Shown: in pieces, positions 17,643-25,483 of the stretch | Layout of the letters: every line of letters begins with the position of its first letter | Numbering within the stretch: position 1 is the stretch's first letter | From: Aliiruegeria lutimaris | GTDB taxonomy: Bacteria > Pseudomonadota > Alphaproteobacteria > Rhodobacterales > Rhodobacteraceae | Reading direction: 5' to 3' | Assembly: GCF_900099935.1 (NCBI RefSeq) | Contig: NZ_FNEK01000029.1 | Coordinates: forward strand, 1 to 64,000 | DNA: 64,000 nucleotides | Notes under the pieces: generated by a model | What the model was told of the DNA's origin: nothing | Database searches by the model: none | Seen by the model: the letters and a program-made list of their open reading frames with translations, nothing else | Program-made: the position numbers and the translations under genes

Positions 17643-18360
17643 GTCTCGACCTTCACATCGCTGGCGAAGCTGTAGCCACCGCCCCGGACAGTGGTGATCA
17701 GGCCGGGCCGGGCCGGGTCTTCCTGGATCTTCTTGCGCAGGCGGCTCACCCGGTTGTCGATGGTGCGGTCGAAGACATGGGCGGCACGGCCGGACGTCAG
17801 TTCCAGCAACTGTTCGCGGCTCAGCACGAAGCGCGGGCGTTCAAGAAAGACCGTCAAAAGCCGGAATTCCGCGGTGGTCAGGTGGACCTCGCGTCCGTCG
17901 GCGTGGCGCAATTCTGCCGGTCGGTGTCGAGCGTCCAGCCCGCGAAATGCACACGGCGGCTGGTCAGGCTGCCGGCATGTGTCTCGGCACGCCCGCTGCG
18001 TCTCAGGATTGCCTTGATCCGCGCCAACAGCTCACGTGGGTTGAAGGGTTTGGGCAGGTAGTCGTCCGCGCCCACCTCCAACCCAATGATCCGGTCGGTC
18101 TCCTCGCCCAGTGCCGTCAGCATGAGGATCGGTACGGTACCTTCCGCGCTCAGCCGACGGCAGACAGAGATCCCGTCCTCGCCGGGCATCATGACGTCAA
18201 GCACAACGAGGTTGAAGCGACCGGTCTTCAGCTTCGCGTCCATCTCCACGGCGTCGCGGGCATTGCTAGTACGCATGCCGTTGCGCTCCAGATACCGGCT
18301 CACGGCATCGCGGATCTCGCGGTGATCATCGACGATCAGGATATGCGGTGCGTCCGTCAT
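17639..18360 (-). pseudogene. OmpR-family response regulator, frameshifted
   Basis: Two frames make one regulator of about 240 aa. The 5' part (18360 to about 17915) encodes a complete receiver: ILIVDDHREIRD, phospho-acceptor Asp in FNLVVLDVMMPGEDG, and conserved Lys in ADDYLPKPFNPRELLARI. The 3' part (17911 to 17639) encodes the winged-helix DNA-binding domain: LTTAEFRLLTVFLERP to TVRGGGYSFASDV. They are joined if one base is inserted near 17914-17918, where DTDR should continue as RELRHADGREV but one G appears to be missing. As sequenced, the first frame stops shortly after the junction. This is a true mutation or a single-base sequencing error. It overlaps the kinase gene by 4 bp. Confidence 0.85.
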
Positions 18361-18533
18361 GTTCCCCACATAGCGCATCGAAACGGGGGCGGCGCGGGAA
18401 TTTGGTCGCGGGAGGTATCAACCCGCCGCTGCTGCGACAAACCGAAACAATTCTCTTCCCTATTGGCATCATGCTGCGACACGCGTCGCCCAGATTGGAG
18501 TCATCAGAACGAAGACACACAGGAGACGTGGTC

Positions 18534-19184
18534 ATGAAACGCTCAAGGAAAATCGCAGTCGCGCTGATCTCGTTCACCGCGGTCGGCGCAGCCGTCGCCA
18601 TTCCGGCACTGGCCCACGGCCCACAGGGCGGTGGCTGGATGCAGAACCTTCAGGGCGGCCCCGGCGGAATGATGCAAGGCTGGCAAGGCGGGCCAGGAAT
18701 GATGCGCGGTCAAGGAGGTTACGGCGGAATGGAACCGGGCGCGATGCGTGGCATGAGTCCGGCAATGATGGGCGGCCCCGGAATGATGGGTCGGCCGGCT
18801 GGTCCTGGCATGATGCCGGGTTTCGGTGGCCCCGGAATGATGGGCGGCGTCTTCGGCGATCTCGATGCGAATGACGATGCCACCGTGACAGCAGACGAAG
18901 CCCGCGATGGCATGGCGGCGGCGCTGGCGGAAAATGACGGCAACGGCGACGGCACCCTCTCACTGGAGGAGTTCAAGGCGCTTCACGATCAGGCGATCCG
19001 CCCGCAGATGGTGGACCGGTTCCAGGCCCTGGACGAAGACGGTGACGGCCAACTGACCCAGGACGAAGTCACGGCGCCGGCCGACTGGATGGCCCGGATG
19101 CAGGCCCGTCGCGCCGCGTTCTGGCAGGATTGCCCCTGGTTGCAGGATGACAGCCAGGCGGATGCCCCCGAAGGCAAAAACTGA
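18534..19184 (+). CDS. Met-rich secreted EF-hand protein
   Basis: A 216-aa exported protein. The signal peptide (MKRSRKIAVALISFTAVGAA, cleavage after ALA near residue 27) is followed by a Gly/Met-rich region (about 35-105) with 16 Met residues, mostly as GMM or PGMM units. Three EF-hand loops then lie at about 111-122 (DANDDATVTADE), 135-146 (DGNGDGTLSLEE) and 167-178 (DEDGDGQLTQDE). The first loop lacks the usual Gly at position 6. It probably binds Ca2+ through the EF hands and perhaps Cu+ or Ag+ through Met. It is divergent from the kinase/regulator pair whose sensor has a similar Met patch. ATG 18534 has an AGGAGA ribosome site. Confidence 0.8.
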   Translation: MKRSRKIAVALISFTAVGAAVAIPALAHGPQGGGWMQNLQGGPGGMMQGWQGGPGMMRGQGGYGGMEPGAMRGMSPAMMGGPGMMGRPAGPGMMPGFGGPGMMGGVFGDLDANDDATVTADEARDGMAAALAENDGNGDGTLSLEEFKALHDQAIRPQMVDRFQALDEDGDGQLTQDEVTAPADWMARMQARRAAFWQDCPWLQDDSQADAPEGKN

Positions 19185-19194
19185 TCTCGCGTCA

Positions 19195-19218
19195 GGACGG
19201 CCCGGCTGAGGGCCGTCC
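19195..19218 (+). terminator. Hairpin after the EF-hand gene
   Basis: Perfect 9-bp arms GGACGGCCC and GGGCCGTCC enclose GGCTGA, 10 bp after the stop codon. Only a short GATTT follows, so it may be a weak terminator or an RNA-processing or attenuating structure within the gene cluster. Confidence 0.55.
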
Positions 19219-19247
19219 GCAGCTGATTTGTAGCACGGGAGGAGAAA

Positions 19248-19577
19248 ATGGCACGTGAGCTGAGACGAGGTTTTATGGTTTTCGCTGCGCTGGCGGTTCC
19301 TTCGTTTGCACTGGCCCATGGTCCGGGTCCCGGCAATCAGCATCCCCTCGGTGGGACAGGCTGGCAAAACTCGCCCTGCGCCACGACGGGCACCACGGCA
19401 CCGCCCTGCGGGGCGGCGCCAGGAACCGGGGCACTTGGCCCCTACGGCAACGGGATGCCAGGCCCGGCCGCCGGTCGCGGGCCGCAGATGATGCAGGAAT
19501 ACGGCATTTCTCCACGCCGGGGCACGAACTGGCAGCACCAGCCGGGCAACGGCCCCGGCATGAACTGGCGCAATTGA
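19248..19577 (+). CDS. Small secreted Gly/Pro-rich protein
   Basis: A 109-aa protein with a likely signal peptide (MARELRRGFMVFAALAVPSF, cleavage after ALA near residue 23). The mature part is rich in Gly, Pro, Asn and Gln with two Cys (CATTGTTAPPC), a Met pair in RGPQMMQEYGI, and a GPGMNWRN end. It starts with HGPGPG, as the EF-hand protein starts HGPQGG after its own signal peptide, so the two may be distantly related. I do not recognise a family. A GGGAGGAG ribosome site precedes the ATG. It follows the EF-hand gene on the same strand. Confidence 0.65.
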   Translation: MARELRRGFMVFAALAVPSFALAHGPGPGNQHPLGGTGWQNSPCATTGTTAPPCGAAPGTGALGPYGNGMPGPAAGRGPQMMQEYGISPRRGTNWQHQPGNGPGMNWRN

Positions 19578-19635
19578 TACGGTGATGGAACCCATCGCCG
19601 CCGGACGCGTTATCGACAGGAAAGGGAATCAGAGG

Positions 19636-19752
19636 ATGATGAGTGGATATGGGCACGGCTGGGGCATAGGATTTGGCGGCATCTGGATGATCCTGCTGAC
19701 CCTCGTGACGCTTCTGGCAATCCTGGCTCTCGTCAAATACATTTTGAAATGA
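19636..19752 (+). CDS. 38-aa single-pass membrane microprotein
   Basis: The frame encodes a 38-residue peptide. The head is MMSGYGHGWGIGFGG and the hydrophobic helix is IWMILLTLVTLLAILALVKY, with a Lys at the cytoplasmic-looking end (YILK). An AGAGG ribosome site lies just before the start codon. It lies between the small secreted protein and the DUF302 gene on the same strand, with short gaps. Short proteins of this shape (Gly/His-rich head plus one helix) are found next to metal and redox genes, but no function is known to me. Confidence 0.65.
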   Translation: MMSGYGHGWGIGFGGIWMILLTLVTLLAILALVKYILK

Positions 19753-19784
19753 CGCCCGTCCCACTACAGAAAGGAAACGTTCCA

Positions 19785-20171
19785 ATGAGCTATACCGTCG
19801 ACAGGCTTTTCCGGAGTGGAGACTTCGCGGATATCGAGGACCGCACGCGCAAGGCCCTTGCCGACAAGGGTTTCGGGATCCTGACCGAGATCGATGTGAA
19901 GGCGACGATAAAGAAAAAGATCGACGCCGACATCGCGCCCTACAAGATCCTTGGCGCCTGCAATCCGAACATGGCTTACATGGCTATCGGGCTTGAGCCG
20001 CGCGTCGGCGCGATGCTGCCCTGCAACGTGATCCTGCGCGCGGTCGACGAGGGCGTCGAGGTCAGCGCCATCGACCCGGAAGCCTCCATGCAGGCCATCG
20101 ACAACGAAGATCTCAAGAAGGTGGCCGCCGAGGTGCGCGGGCTTCTGAGCGAGGCGCTGGAGGACATCTGA
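19785..20171 (+). CDS. DUF302 protein
   Basis: A 128-aa soluble protein of the DUF302 family. The sequence MSYTVDRLFRSGDFADIEDR is followed by the typical ALADKGFGILTEIDVKATIK, then YKILGACNPNMAYMAIGLEP and MLPCNVILRAVDEG. The two conserved Cys (in GACNP and LPCNV) are present. DUF302 proteins form small ferredoxin-like dimers, often encoded with metal, sulfide or redox-stress genes; their biochemical role is unsettled. An AAAGGAAA ribosome site precedes the ATG. It closes the small gene cluster that starts with the Met-rich EF-hand gene. Confidence 0.88.
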   Translation: MSYTVDRLFRSGDFADIEDRTRKALADKGFGILTEIDVKATIKKKIDADIAPYKILGACNPNMAYMAIGLEPRVGAMLPCNVILRAVDEGVEVSAIDPEASMQAIDNEDLKKVAAEVRGLLSEALEDI

Positions 20172-20729
20172 CGCCCCGGACGTGCCGGCGCGCCGCGTCA
20201 ATGACTGCCGTCGCCTTGCGGCGTCAGCCACCGGAAAGTCTAGATCCACTCTATTGCGAACGCAGCCACGAATGCCATGGCTGCGAAGGCTACGATGAGT
20301 GTAACGGTCTGCGTTTTACCGCTGCATTGGCTCGAAAGGGTCAGCACCAAACCGGTCCGGACCTTTTCGGGACCGCCTTGAGAAAACGGACAGGACGAAC
20401 GGTTCACAACGATGAGACTAGCCTTGGTCCCCATCAAGTGCTGGCCCAGGCGTTACAAACATACCCTGCCACATCAGGCGCTCATCATGCGCCCAGCGGT
20501 TCCGCCAACTCTACTCGGAATTGAGCGCTGAACCCGCAAACAACGTCCGGCGCACTCGAATATCGCGACAGTTTGGCCATGCCGGGAACTGGCCGGACCA
20601 AAGCGGCGATATCACCCGACCTAGGTCTGAAGAATATCCGCGGCTCCCGGGGTTTCATGGCGTCATGGGGCAATTGCCCCGCCAGACCACTGCCCTGCAC
20701 AACGACCGGGCCATTTTGGGAGCCATCAC
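20172..20729. other. Intergenic stretch, possible small membrane ORF
   Basis: No firm gene is present. On the minus strand a 65-codon frame (20437 to 20240) ends in a convincing transmembrane helix (VTLIVAFAAMAFVAAFAIEW), but its first part is unlike a protein family and its ribosome site is poor. On the plus strand nothing is recognisable. The upstream region of the Asp-rich gene at 20730 is included. Confidence 0.35.
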
Positions 20730-21506
20730 ATGTTGAAAGAAATCCGTAACCTTCTGTCTTCCACCGCCAGCCTTTCCATTGCTGCCGCTCTTCTCGCCGC
20801 TGCACCGCTCGAAATCCGTCTCGACCGCGAGACCGCGGTTGTCTCGTTCGAAAGCTCCATGGCCTGGGCCAAGGGGGGTGATGATGACCGAGATGACGAC
20901 CGGGACGATGACCGCGATGATGACAAGGACGATGATCGCGACGATGACCGCTCCGGCAGTGGAGGTGGCGGCAGTCAGGACGATGACAAGGACGATGATG
21001 ACGACAACAGCGGCCGTGGGAGCAACAATGATGACCGAAGCGGGCGCGATGACGACAATGACGACAACAGCGATCGCGGGCGCAGCAGTAGCCGCGACGG
21101 GAGCGACGACGACAATGGGATCGAAGTGACCTTCAGCGACGGAAGCAAGGTCGAAATCGAGAATGGCCGGTACGAACGCAAGGACGCCAGCGGTCGCACC
21201 GTCGAGGAACGCCCGGCACGACAGAGCGACTACGCGAAGCTCCAACAGGCCGGAACCGCGTCGGGCGGCACCCGAAAGACGGATGACGGAACCGGCCGCG
21301 TCGCCGGCAATGGCAAGTTCCGTGGTGGCGGAACCGTCGCCAAGGCCGAAAACGAAAGCGGGAACATCGAGATCACCTACACGGATGGCTGGAAGGAAGA
21401 GATCGAAAACGGGCGTTACGAGCTCAAGGACCCGCAGAACCGGACCGTTGTCGAGCGCCGTGCACGGCAATCCGACTACGCACGGCTTTCCAAGGCGTTC
21501 CCGTAA
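20730..21506 (+). CDS. Asp-rich secreted protein with duplicated module
   Basis: A 258-aa protein with an N-terminal hydrophobic region (about residues 8-26) that may be a signal peptide. Residues 51-74 are runs of DDDR/DDDK, followed by more Asp/Ser/Gly/Asn-rich sequence to about 130. Two copies of a 41-residue module follow at 131-171 and 213-253. Each reads roughly IE(V/I)T(F/Y)(S/T)DG, then EIENGRYE, then a closing ARQSDYA(K/R)L. The tract could bind Ca2+ or other cations and the modules might bind a partner. I recognise no family. The GATGAC-type codon repeats also make the DNA repetitive. Confidence 0.7.
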   Translation: MLKEIRNLLSSTASLSIAAALLAAAPLEIRLDRETAVVSFESSMAWAKGGDDDRDDDRDDDRDDDKDDDRDDDRSGSGGGGSQDDDKDDDDDNSGRGSNNDDRSGRDDDNDDNSDRGRSSSRDGSDDDNGIEVTFSDGSKVEIENGRYERKDASGRTVEERPARQSDYAKLQQAGTASGGTRKTDDGTGRVAGNGKFRGGGTVAKAENESGNIEITYTDGWKEEIENGRYELKDPQNRTVVERRARQSDYARLSKAFP

Positions 21507-21509
21507 GCC

Positions 21510-22157
21510 TCAGCCCTCCGGCCAGCGGCCGTGCGCCATCAGCGCGGCCTCTGTCCGGTTGCGGACCTGTAGTTTCTGAAGAATGATGGTCATGTAATGC
21601 TTGACCGTCTTTTCCTGGAGGTCGAGTGCACGCCCGACCTCCTTGTTGCTTTTGCCCGTGGCGACGAGCCTGAGGATTTCCTCTTCCCTTGCCGTCAGGC
21701 TGTTCAGCAGGTCTTCTTTCGGCTCCTCTGAACTGGGGTTTCGCATCGCCTGTAGAACCTTCATGGCAAGGCCCGGAGAGACATAGCTGCGCCCTGCCGC
21801 GAGATCCTCTATCGCGGCAATCAGATCCCGGCCGCCGATCCCTTTCAGGATGTACCCGTCCGCGCCGGATTTCAGGGCCGTGAAGACATCGTCATCCTCT
21901 TCGGAAACCGTCAGCATGGCCACGACGGGCGGAGTATCGAGACATTTGATTTGCCCAAGCGCCCACAGACCGCCATCCGGCATGGAGAGGTCGAGCAGCA
22001 CGAGGTCGGGTGAGAGTTCCCGGGTCATCTCCAACGCGCGCCGTCCCGTCTCGGCCTGTCCGACGACATCGGTGGCCGCGTGGCTGCCAAGCAGGGCCGC
22101 AACACCTTCACGGAACAGCGGGTGATCGTCTGCGATCAATACGCGCAGAGGGGTCAT
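21510..22157 (-). CDS. NarL/FixJ-family response regulator
   Basis: A 215-aa regulator. The receiver domain has VLIADDHPLFREGV, the phospho-acceptor in LSPDLVLLDLSMPDGG, and the Lys in LKSGADGYILKGIGG. The C-terminal LuxR-type helix-turn-helix is at about residues 150-205 (SLTAREEEILRLVATGKSNK then EVGRALDLQEKTVKHYMTII). Its ATG at 22157 overlaps the kinase stop as ATGA; a second ATG at 22163 would add MD. It acts with the adjacent kinase; targets are unknown, perhaps the flanking cytochrome genes. Confidence 0.93.
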   Translation of the reverse strand: MTPLRVLIADDHPLFREGVAALLGSHAATDVVGQAETGRRALEMTRELSPDLVLLDLSMPDGGLWALGQIKCLDTPPVVAMLTVSEEDDDVFTALKSGADGYILKGIGGRDLIAAIEDLAAGRSYVSPGLAMKVLQAMRNPSSEEPKEDLLNSLTAREEEILRLVATGKSNKEVGRALDLQEKTVKHYMTIILQKLQVRNRTEAALMAHGRWPEG

Positions 22158-23545
22158 GTCCATTCTCCCAGATCGAATTCCAACCGGAGTTCACAGCCCG
22201 CCTCGACGCCTTTTCCGGCATGAAAAGTTCCACCGAGGCTCTCCACCCGGTCGCGCAATCCCGAAAGGCCGAGTCCGAATGGGGTGCGGGCCGGATCGAA
22301 GCCCGAGCCGGCATCACGCACGGTGAGGGTCAGCCTGTTCGAATGACAGCTCAAGGCAACGACCATCCCCACCGCTCCGGCGTGGCGGTTGGCATTGTTC
22401 AGACCCTCCTGAACGAAACGAAACAGGCAGATCCGGGCGGCCAGCGGCACTTCCACCGCGATGTCGCAGGCGGTCTGCGTTGTAACATCATTGCCCGTTC
22501 GGGACCGGTGTTCCTCGACCGCCTTCGCGACGATCTCGGCGGGTGTCCTTTCCGCGACATCCGGCAACGAGAGCCCTCTCGAGATTGTCCGGATCTCGGC
22601 CAGCGCGGCCGAGATGGCACTTTCCACGCGGTCGATCTCGGCTTGCCGGTCCGGAGAACCCTGTTCGTCGCGCAGGCTGTCGAGCCGTAGCGCCGCGAAG
22701 GCAAGCTGCTGTGCCGGCCCGTCATGCAGGTCGGCGCCAATCTGGCGCAACGACCTGTCGGAGCGTTCCGCCGACCGGCCGGCGGCATCGCGTACGCGCC
22801 GGCGCAGCTGCTGGTTGCGCTGCGCCAGGCTCTCAAGCTCCCGAAACTGGCTCTGGAGCCGCTCTTGCTGGCGCGCGATGACGCGACTGCCGCGCAAGAC
22901 GATGAGATAAAGGACAGCGCCCAGCCCGCCGAAGGAACCGATCACGGTCATCCAGGAAACCCGCCGAGCCCGTACAAGGTCCAGCGCAAGCTGTTCATGC
23001 ACTTCGTAAAACTCGGCAACGGCAATGATTTCTCCGGTGTAGTACTCACGAATCGGGCTGTAGATCTCCAGCAGCGGCAAACCAAGCGCCTGTTCCCCGA
23101 CATCTTCCGCGTCCCCGAGGGCATCGAACTCGGCCGCCACCTGCCCCTCCCAGGCGGAGTGCAGGTCGTCGGTCACCGGAAAGACCTCACCGACAATGGA
23201 CGGATCGGATGCTTCGACAACCACCCCGTCCTGCTTCCATATCTTGTAGGAGATCACCCTTTTCCCGATTGGCGTGTTCTCGAAAATCTCCTCGAGGGCG
23301 CGCCGGGCGCCGGGAGACAGCCTGTCCTGGTCGGAAAACTGCTGACCGATCGGCGCCAGCACGCTCTCCATGAAGAGCGCGGTGGAATTGGCGCTGTTAC
23401 GGACGACATTTTCCTCGATCCTGCCGGACACGACCGTCCCGACGAGGATCGCCGACAAGACCAAAACGGCTCCGCTGGCAACCGCGTATTGAGTCGCCAG
23501 CGAAGCGCCTTTCCAGAGAGAGGTTTCGGCCGAACGGGGTTTCAT
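22154..23545 (-). CDS. HisKA_3-type sensor histidine kinase
   Basis: A 463-aa kinase of the NarX/UhpB class. A first transmembrane helix (about residues 18-38, YAVASGAVLVLSAILVGTVV) and a second (about 203-222, WMTVIGSFGGLGAVLYLIVL) enclose a periplasmic sensor domain. A coiled coil (RQQERLQSQFRELESLAQRN) leads to the phosphorylation motif QIGADLHDGPAQQLAFAALR. The ATPase domain has RDAGSGFDP and FGLGLSGLRDRVESLGGTF. I chose ATG 23545 (MKPRSAETSLWKG) because the longer frame adds 39 residues of Arg-rich sequence. The signal is unknown. Confidence 0.92.
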   Translation of the reverse strand: MKPRSAETSLWKGASLATQYAVASGAVLVLSAILVGTVVSGRIEENVVRNSANSTALFMESVLAPIGQQFSDQDRLSPGARRALEEIFENTPIGKRVISYKIWKQDGVVVEASDPSIVGEVFPVTDDLHSAWEGQVAAEFDALGDAEDVGEQALGLPLLEIYSPIREYYTGEIIAVAEFYEVHEQLALDLVRARRVSWMTVIGSFGGLGAVLYLIVLRGSRVIARQQERLQSQFRELESLAQRNQQLRRRVRDAAGRSAERSDRSLRQIGADLHDGPAQQLAFAALRLDSLRDEQGSPDRQAEIDRVESAISAALAEIRTISRGLSLPDVAERTPAEIVAKAVEEHRSRTGNDVTTQTACDIAVEVPLAARICLFRFVQEGLNNANRHAGAVGMVVALSCHSNRLTLTVRDAGSGFDPARTPFGLGLSGLRDRVESLGGTFHAGKGVEAGCELRLEFDLGEWT

Positions 23546-23615
23546 AGCTCCCGTTATCCGCCGTTTCGGCGAAGCTGCATACGGTCTTTGGTCCGAAACC
23601 CGGAGGGCTTTGCTG

Positions 23616-23813
23616 TCAGGGGGTCTTCGACAGCGGGCAGGTTCTGAAGCCAAACACCGCATAGAGCGGGCAGAAGCCGATGAGCCCGGTCACCAGCGAT
23701 ACGACACCGAGCCACCCCCAGGGCGTTGCCGGTCCGACAAAAACCAGCGACAGAAGCACCAGGCCCAAAATGATCCGCAATACGCGGTCGATCGTTCCTT
23801 CGTTTCGGGACAT
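23616..23813 (-). CDS. DUF2892 small membrane protein
   Basis: A 65-aa inner-membrane protein of the DUF2892 family (as in the C-terminal part of YgaP). The start MSRNEGTIDRVLRIILG shows the family's N(E/V)G..DR..R...G pattern, followed by two hydrophobic helices and the conserved end YAVFGFRTCPLSKTP, with the Cys. These proteins are often encoded beside rhodanese, sulfide or redox genes. A GGAGAAC ribosome site precedes the ATG. It lies just after the Crp/Fnr gene on the minus strand. Confidence 0.85.
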   Translation of the reverse strand: MSRNEGTIDRVLRIILGLVLLSLVFVGPATPWGWLGVVSLVTGLIGFCPLYAVFGFRTCPLSKTP

Positions 23814-23879
23814 GTTCGTTCTCCTTTGCATGTTCTACCCCGATCCTTGCAGACAGATTCGGCCCTGTCGGTGACATTG

Positions 23880-24482
23880 TCACCCGGCCTCCCGTGCAAT
23901 TCGTTCCAGCCTGCCGAAATCGAGAATCTCGATCTCGCCGCGCCGGCGGGCGATGATTCCGTTGCGCTCGAATTCCGCCAACCGCCGGCTGACGAAGGCG
24001 CGCCCGGAGGCCGTTTCGGCCGCGAGGCCTTCATGCGTTGTCAGAACCAGGCCGTCGCTCGCCAGCCGTTTCAGAGCGCGGGCCAGCCGTGCATCGAACC
24101 CTGTCAGGGCGACTTCTTCGACAAGTTGCTCATACTCGGAAAACCGTCCTGCCACGGCCCGAAACACATCTGCGCGAAACCCCGCATCTTCTGCCAGAAG
24201 GCGTTGAAACGCACCATGCGGAAGCATCTCCCCTTCGATATCCGTTTCCGCGCGCCCCTCGGCCGAATAGCGGCGCCCATCGACGAGGCAGGAAAAGGTC
24301 TGCAGGCACAGGCCGCCCGGCGTCACGCGGTAGAGCACCACCTCCCGTCCGTTCTCGGCCGTCAAGGTAACCCGGACACTGCCGGTGTGCAGACGGACGA
24401 ATCCGGGGCATTCCTGTCCGGGGCGGAACAGAAGAGAGCCGGCAGGAAGCCGAAGCGGCGTACTCTCAGACGGGATGTGCAT
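23880..24482 (-). CDS. Crp/Fnr-family regulator
   Basis: A 200-aa regulator with an N-terminal cNMP-binding-type beta barrel (residues about 10-110) and a C-terminal winged helix (TTHEGLAAETASGRAFVSRR then LAEFERNGIIARRRGEIEIL). The N-terminal Cys cluster of FNR is absent, so it is not an Fe-S oxygen sensor. CLQTFSCLVDGRRYSAEG near residue 60 is the core effector-side region. The recognition helix differs from FNR, so its DNA site may not be TTGAT-N4-ATCAA. It forms a likely unit with DUF2892 and lies near two cytochrome c genes. Confidence 0.9.
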   Translation of the reverse strand: MHIPSESTPLRLPAGSLLFRPGQECPGFVRLHTGSVRVTLTAENGREVVLYRVTPGGLCLQTFSCLVDGRRYSAEGRAETDIEGEMLPHGAFQRLLAEDAGFRADVFRAVAGRFSEYEQLVEEVALTGFDARLARALKRLASDGLVLTTHEGLAAETASGRAFVSRRLAEFERNGIIARRRGEIEILDFGRLERIAREAG

Positions 24483-24581
24483 GGCTCAACGCTCGACATT
24501 GTTAAAACGGCCGGACACCAGGCGGGGCAACGCCGGAGCCCCGAGCTTGTGGAACACTGGCCCGGCAGCCCCGTCTTTCGG

Positions 24582-25475
24582 TTAGCCACCGGATGCGGGC
24601 ACGATTTTCAGATAGGCCGCGATCGCCGCCCGGTCGGCATCGGTCAGGTGGCTCGTATTCTCGACAACCGCCACCATTTCACCACCCACGGAATCGTATT
24701 CCGGCGTGAAACCCGATTTCAGGTATTCCGCTATGTCCGCTTCGGACCAGTCGAGACCGCCCGGCGTGATATCCGGAATGCGCCCCTTCCCGTCCGGGCT
24801 GGGCGCCCCGGAAAGCCATGCCGCAGTATCGAGCCCGCCAAGGGCGTTACGCGGGGTATGGCATTCTGCGCAGTGGCCGGGGCCTTCCACAAGGTAGCGA
24901 CCGCGCTGCTGGACCTCCGTCAATGTGCCATCCACGACCCAGTCATCCGGGGCAAAGAGCAGTTTCCAGCCACCAAGCGTCCTGCGAATATTGAAGGGAA
25001 AGCCCACCTCGTGCGGCTCGCTCAGCGTTGCATCTGCCGGCAACGTGCCGAGGAAAACATGGAGCGAGATCGCGTCGCCCACGCTCATCCGCGCATAGGA
25101 AGTATAGGGAAACGCGGGGTAATAATGCGACCCGTCCGGTGAAGTTCCCTTCAGAAGCGCGTCGGCGAACGCGACCGGCGTCCAGTCTCCGATACCCGCG
25201 ACTGGGTCCGGCGAGATATTCGGCGCGACGAAGGTGCCGAAATCGGAGGCAAAGCGCCGCCCGCCGGACAGGACCAGCTTGGCGTCGCCCTCGGCCCCCG
25301 GAGCGGAGTGGCAGGACGCGCACCCCCCTGCGTAAAACAGAGTTTCTCCAAGAGCGAGATCAGGTGTGAAACCTTCTGCCTCCGAAGGGTTGATGTGCTC
25401 GGGGCCGGTGAAATACCACCCTGCCCCGAGCGCGAGAACTCCCACGACGAGAGTTGCTCGGAACGCCGACGCCAT
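24582..25475 (-). CDS. Diheme c-type cytochrome
   Basis: A 297-aa exported cytochrome. It starts MASAFRATLVVGVLALGAGW, an N-terminal membrane anchor or signal peptide. Heme c motifs are CASCH (52-56) and CAECH (202-206). Between them are a proline-rich section (PDGSHYYPAFPYTSYARMSV, residues about 113-132) and candidate Met axial ligands. The two-domain layout resembles cytochrome subunits of alcohol, sorbitol or gluconate dehydrogenases and related electron donors. It begins 8 bp after the cytochrome c' gene, so the pair is co-transcribed. No dehydrogenase gene is nearby. Confidence 0.88.
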   Translation of the reverse strand: MASAFRATLVVGVLALGAGWYFTGPEHINPSEAEGFTPDLALGETLFYAGGCASCHSAPGAEGDAKLVLSGGRRFASDFGTFVAPNISPDPVAGIGDWTPVAFADALLKGTSPDGSHYYPAFPYTSYARMSVGDAISLHVFLGTLPADATLSEPHEVGFPFNIRRTLGGWKLLFAPDDWVVDGTLTEVQQRGRYLVEGPGHCAECHTPRNALGGLDTAAWLSGAPSPDGKGRIPDITPGGLDWSEADIAEYLKSGFTPEYDSVGGEMVAVVENTSHLTDADRAAIAAYLKIVPASGG

Positions 25476-25483
25476 GGGCCGCC

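Noticed and set aside
23880-24482. Fe-S FNR/FnrL regulator that would bind the box at 35987
   Set aside because: The protein lacks the N-terminal Cys cluster of FNR, so it is not an oxygen-sensing Fe-S FNR; the site is more likely used by a protein encoded elsewhere.
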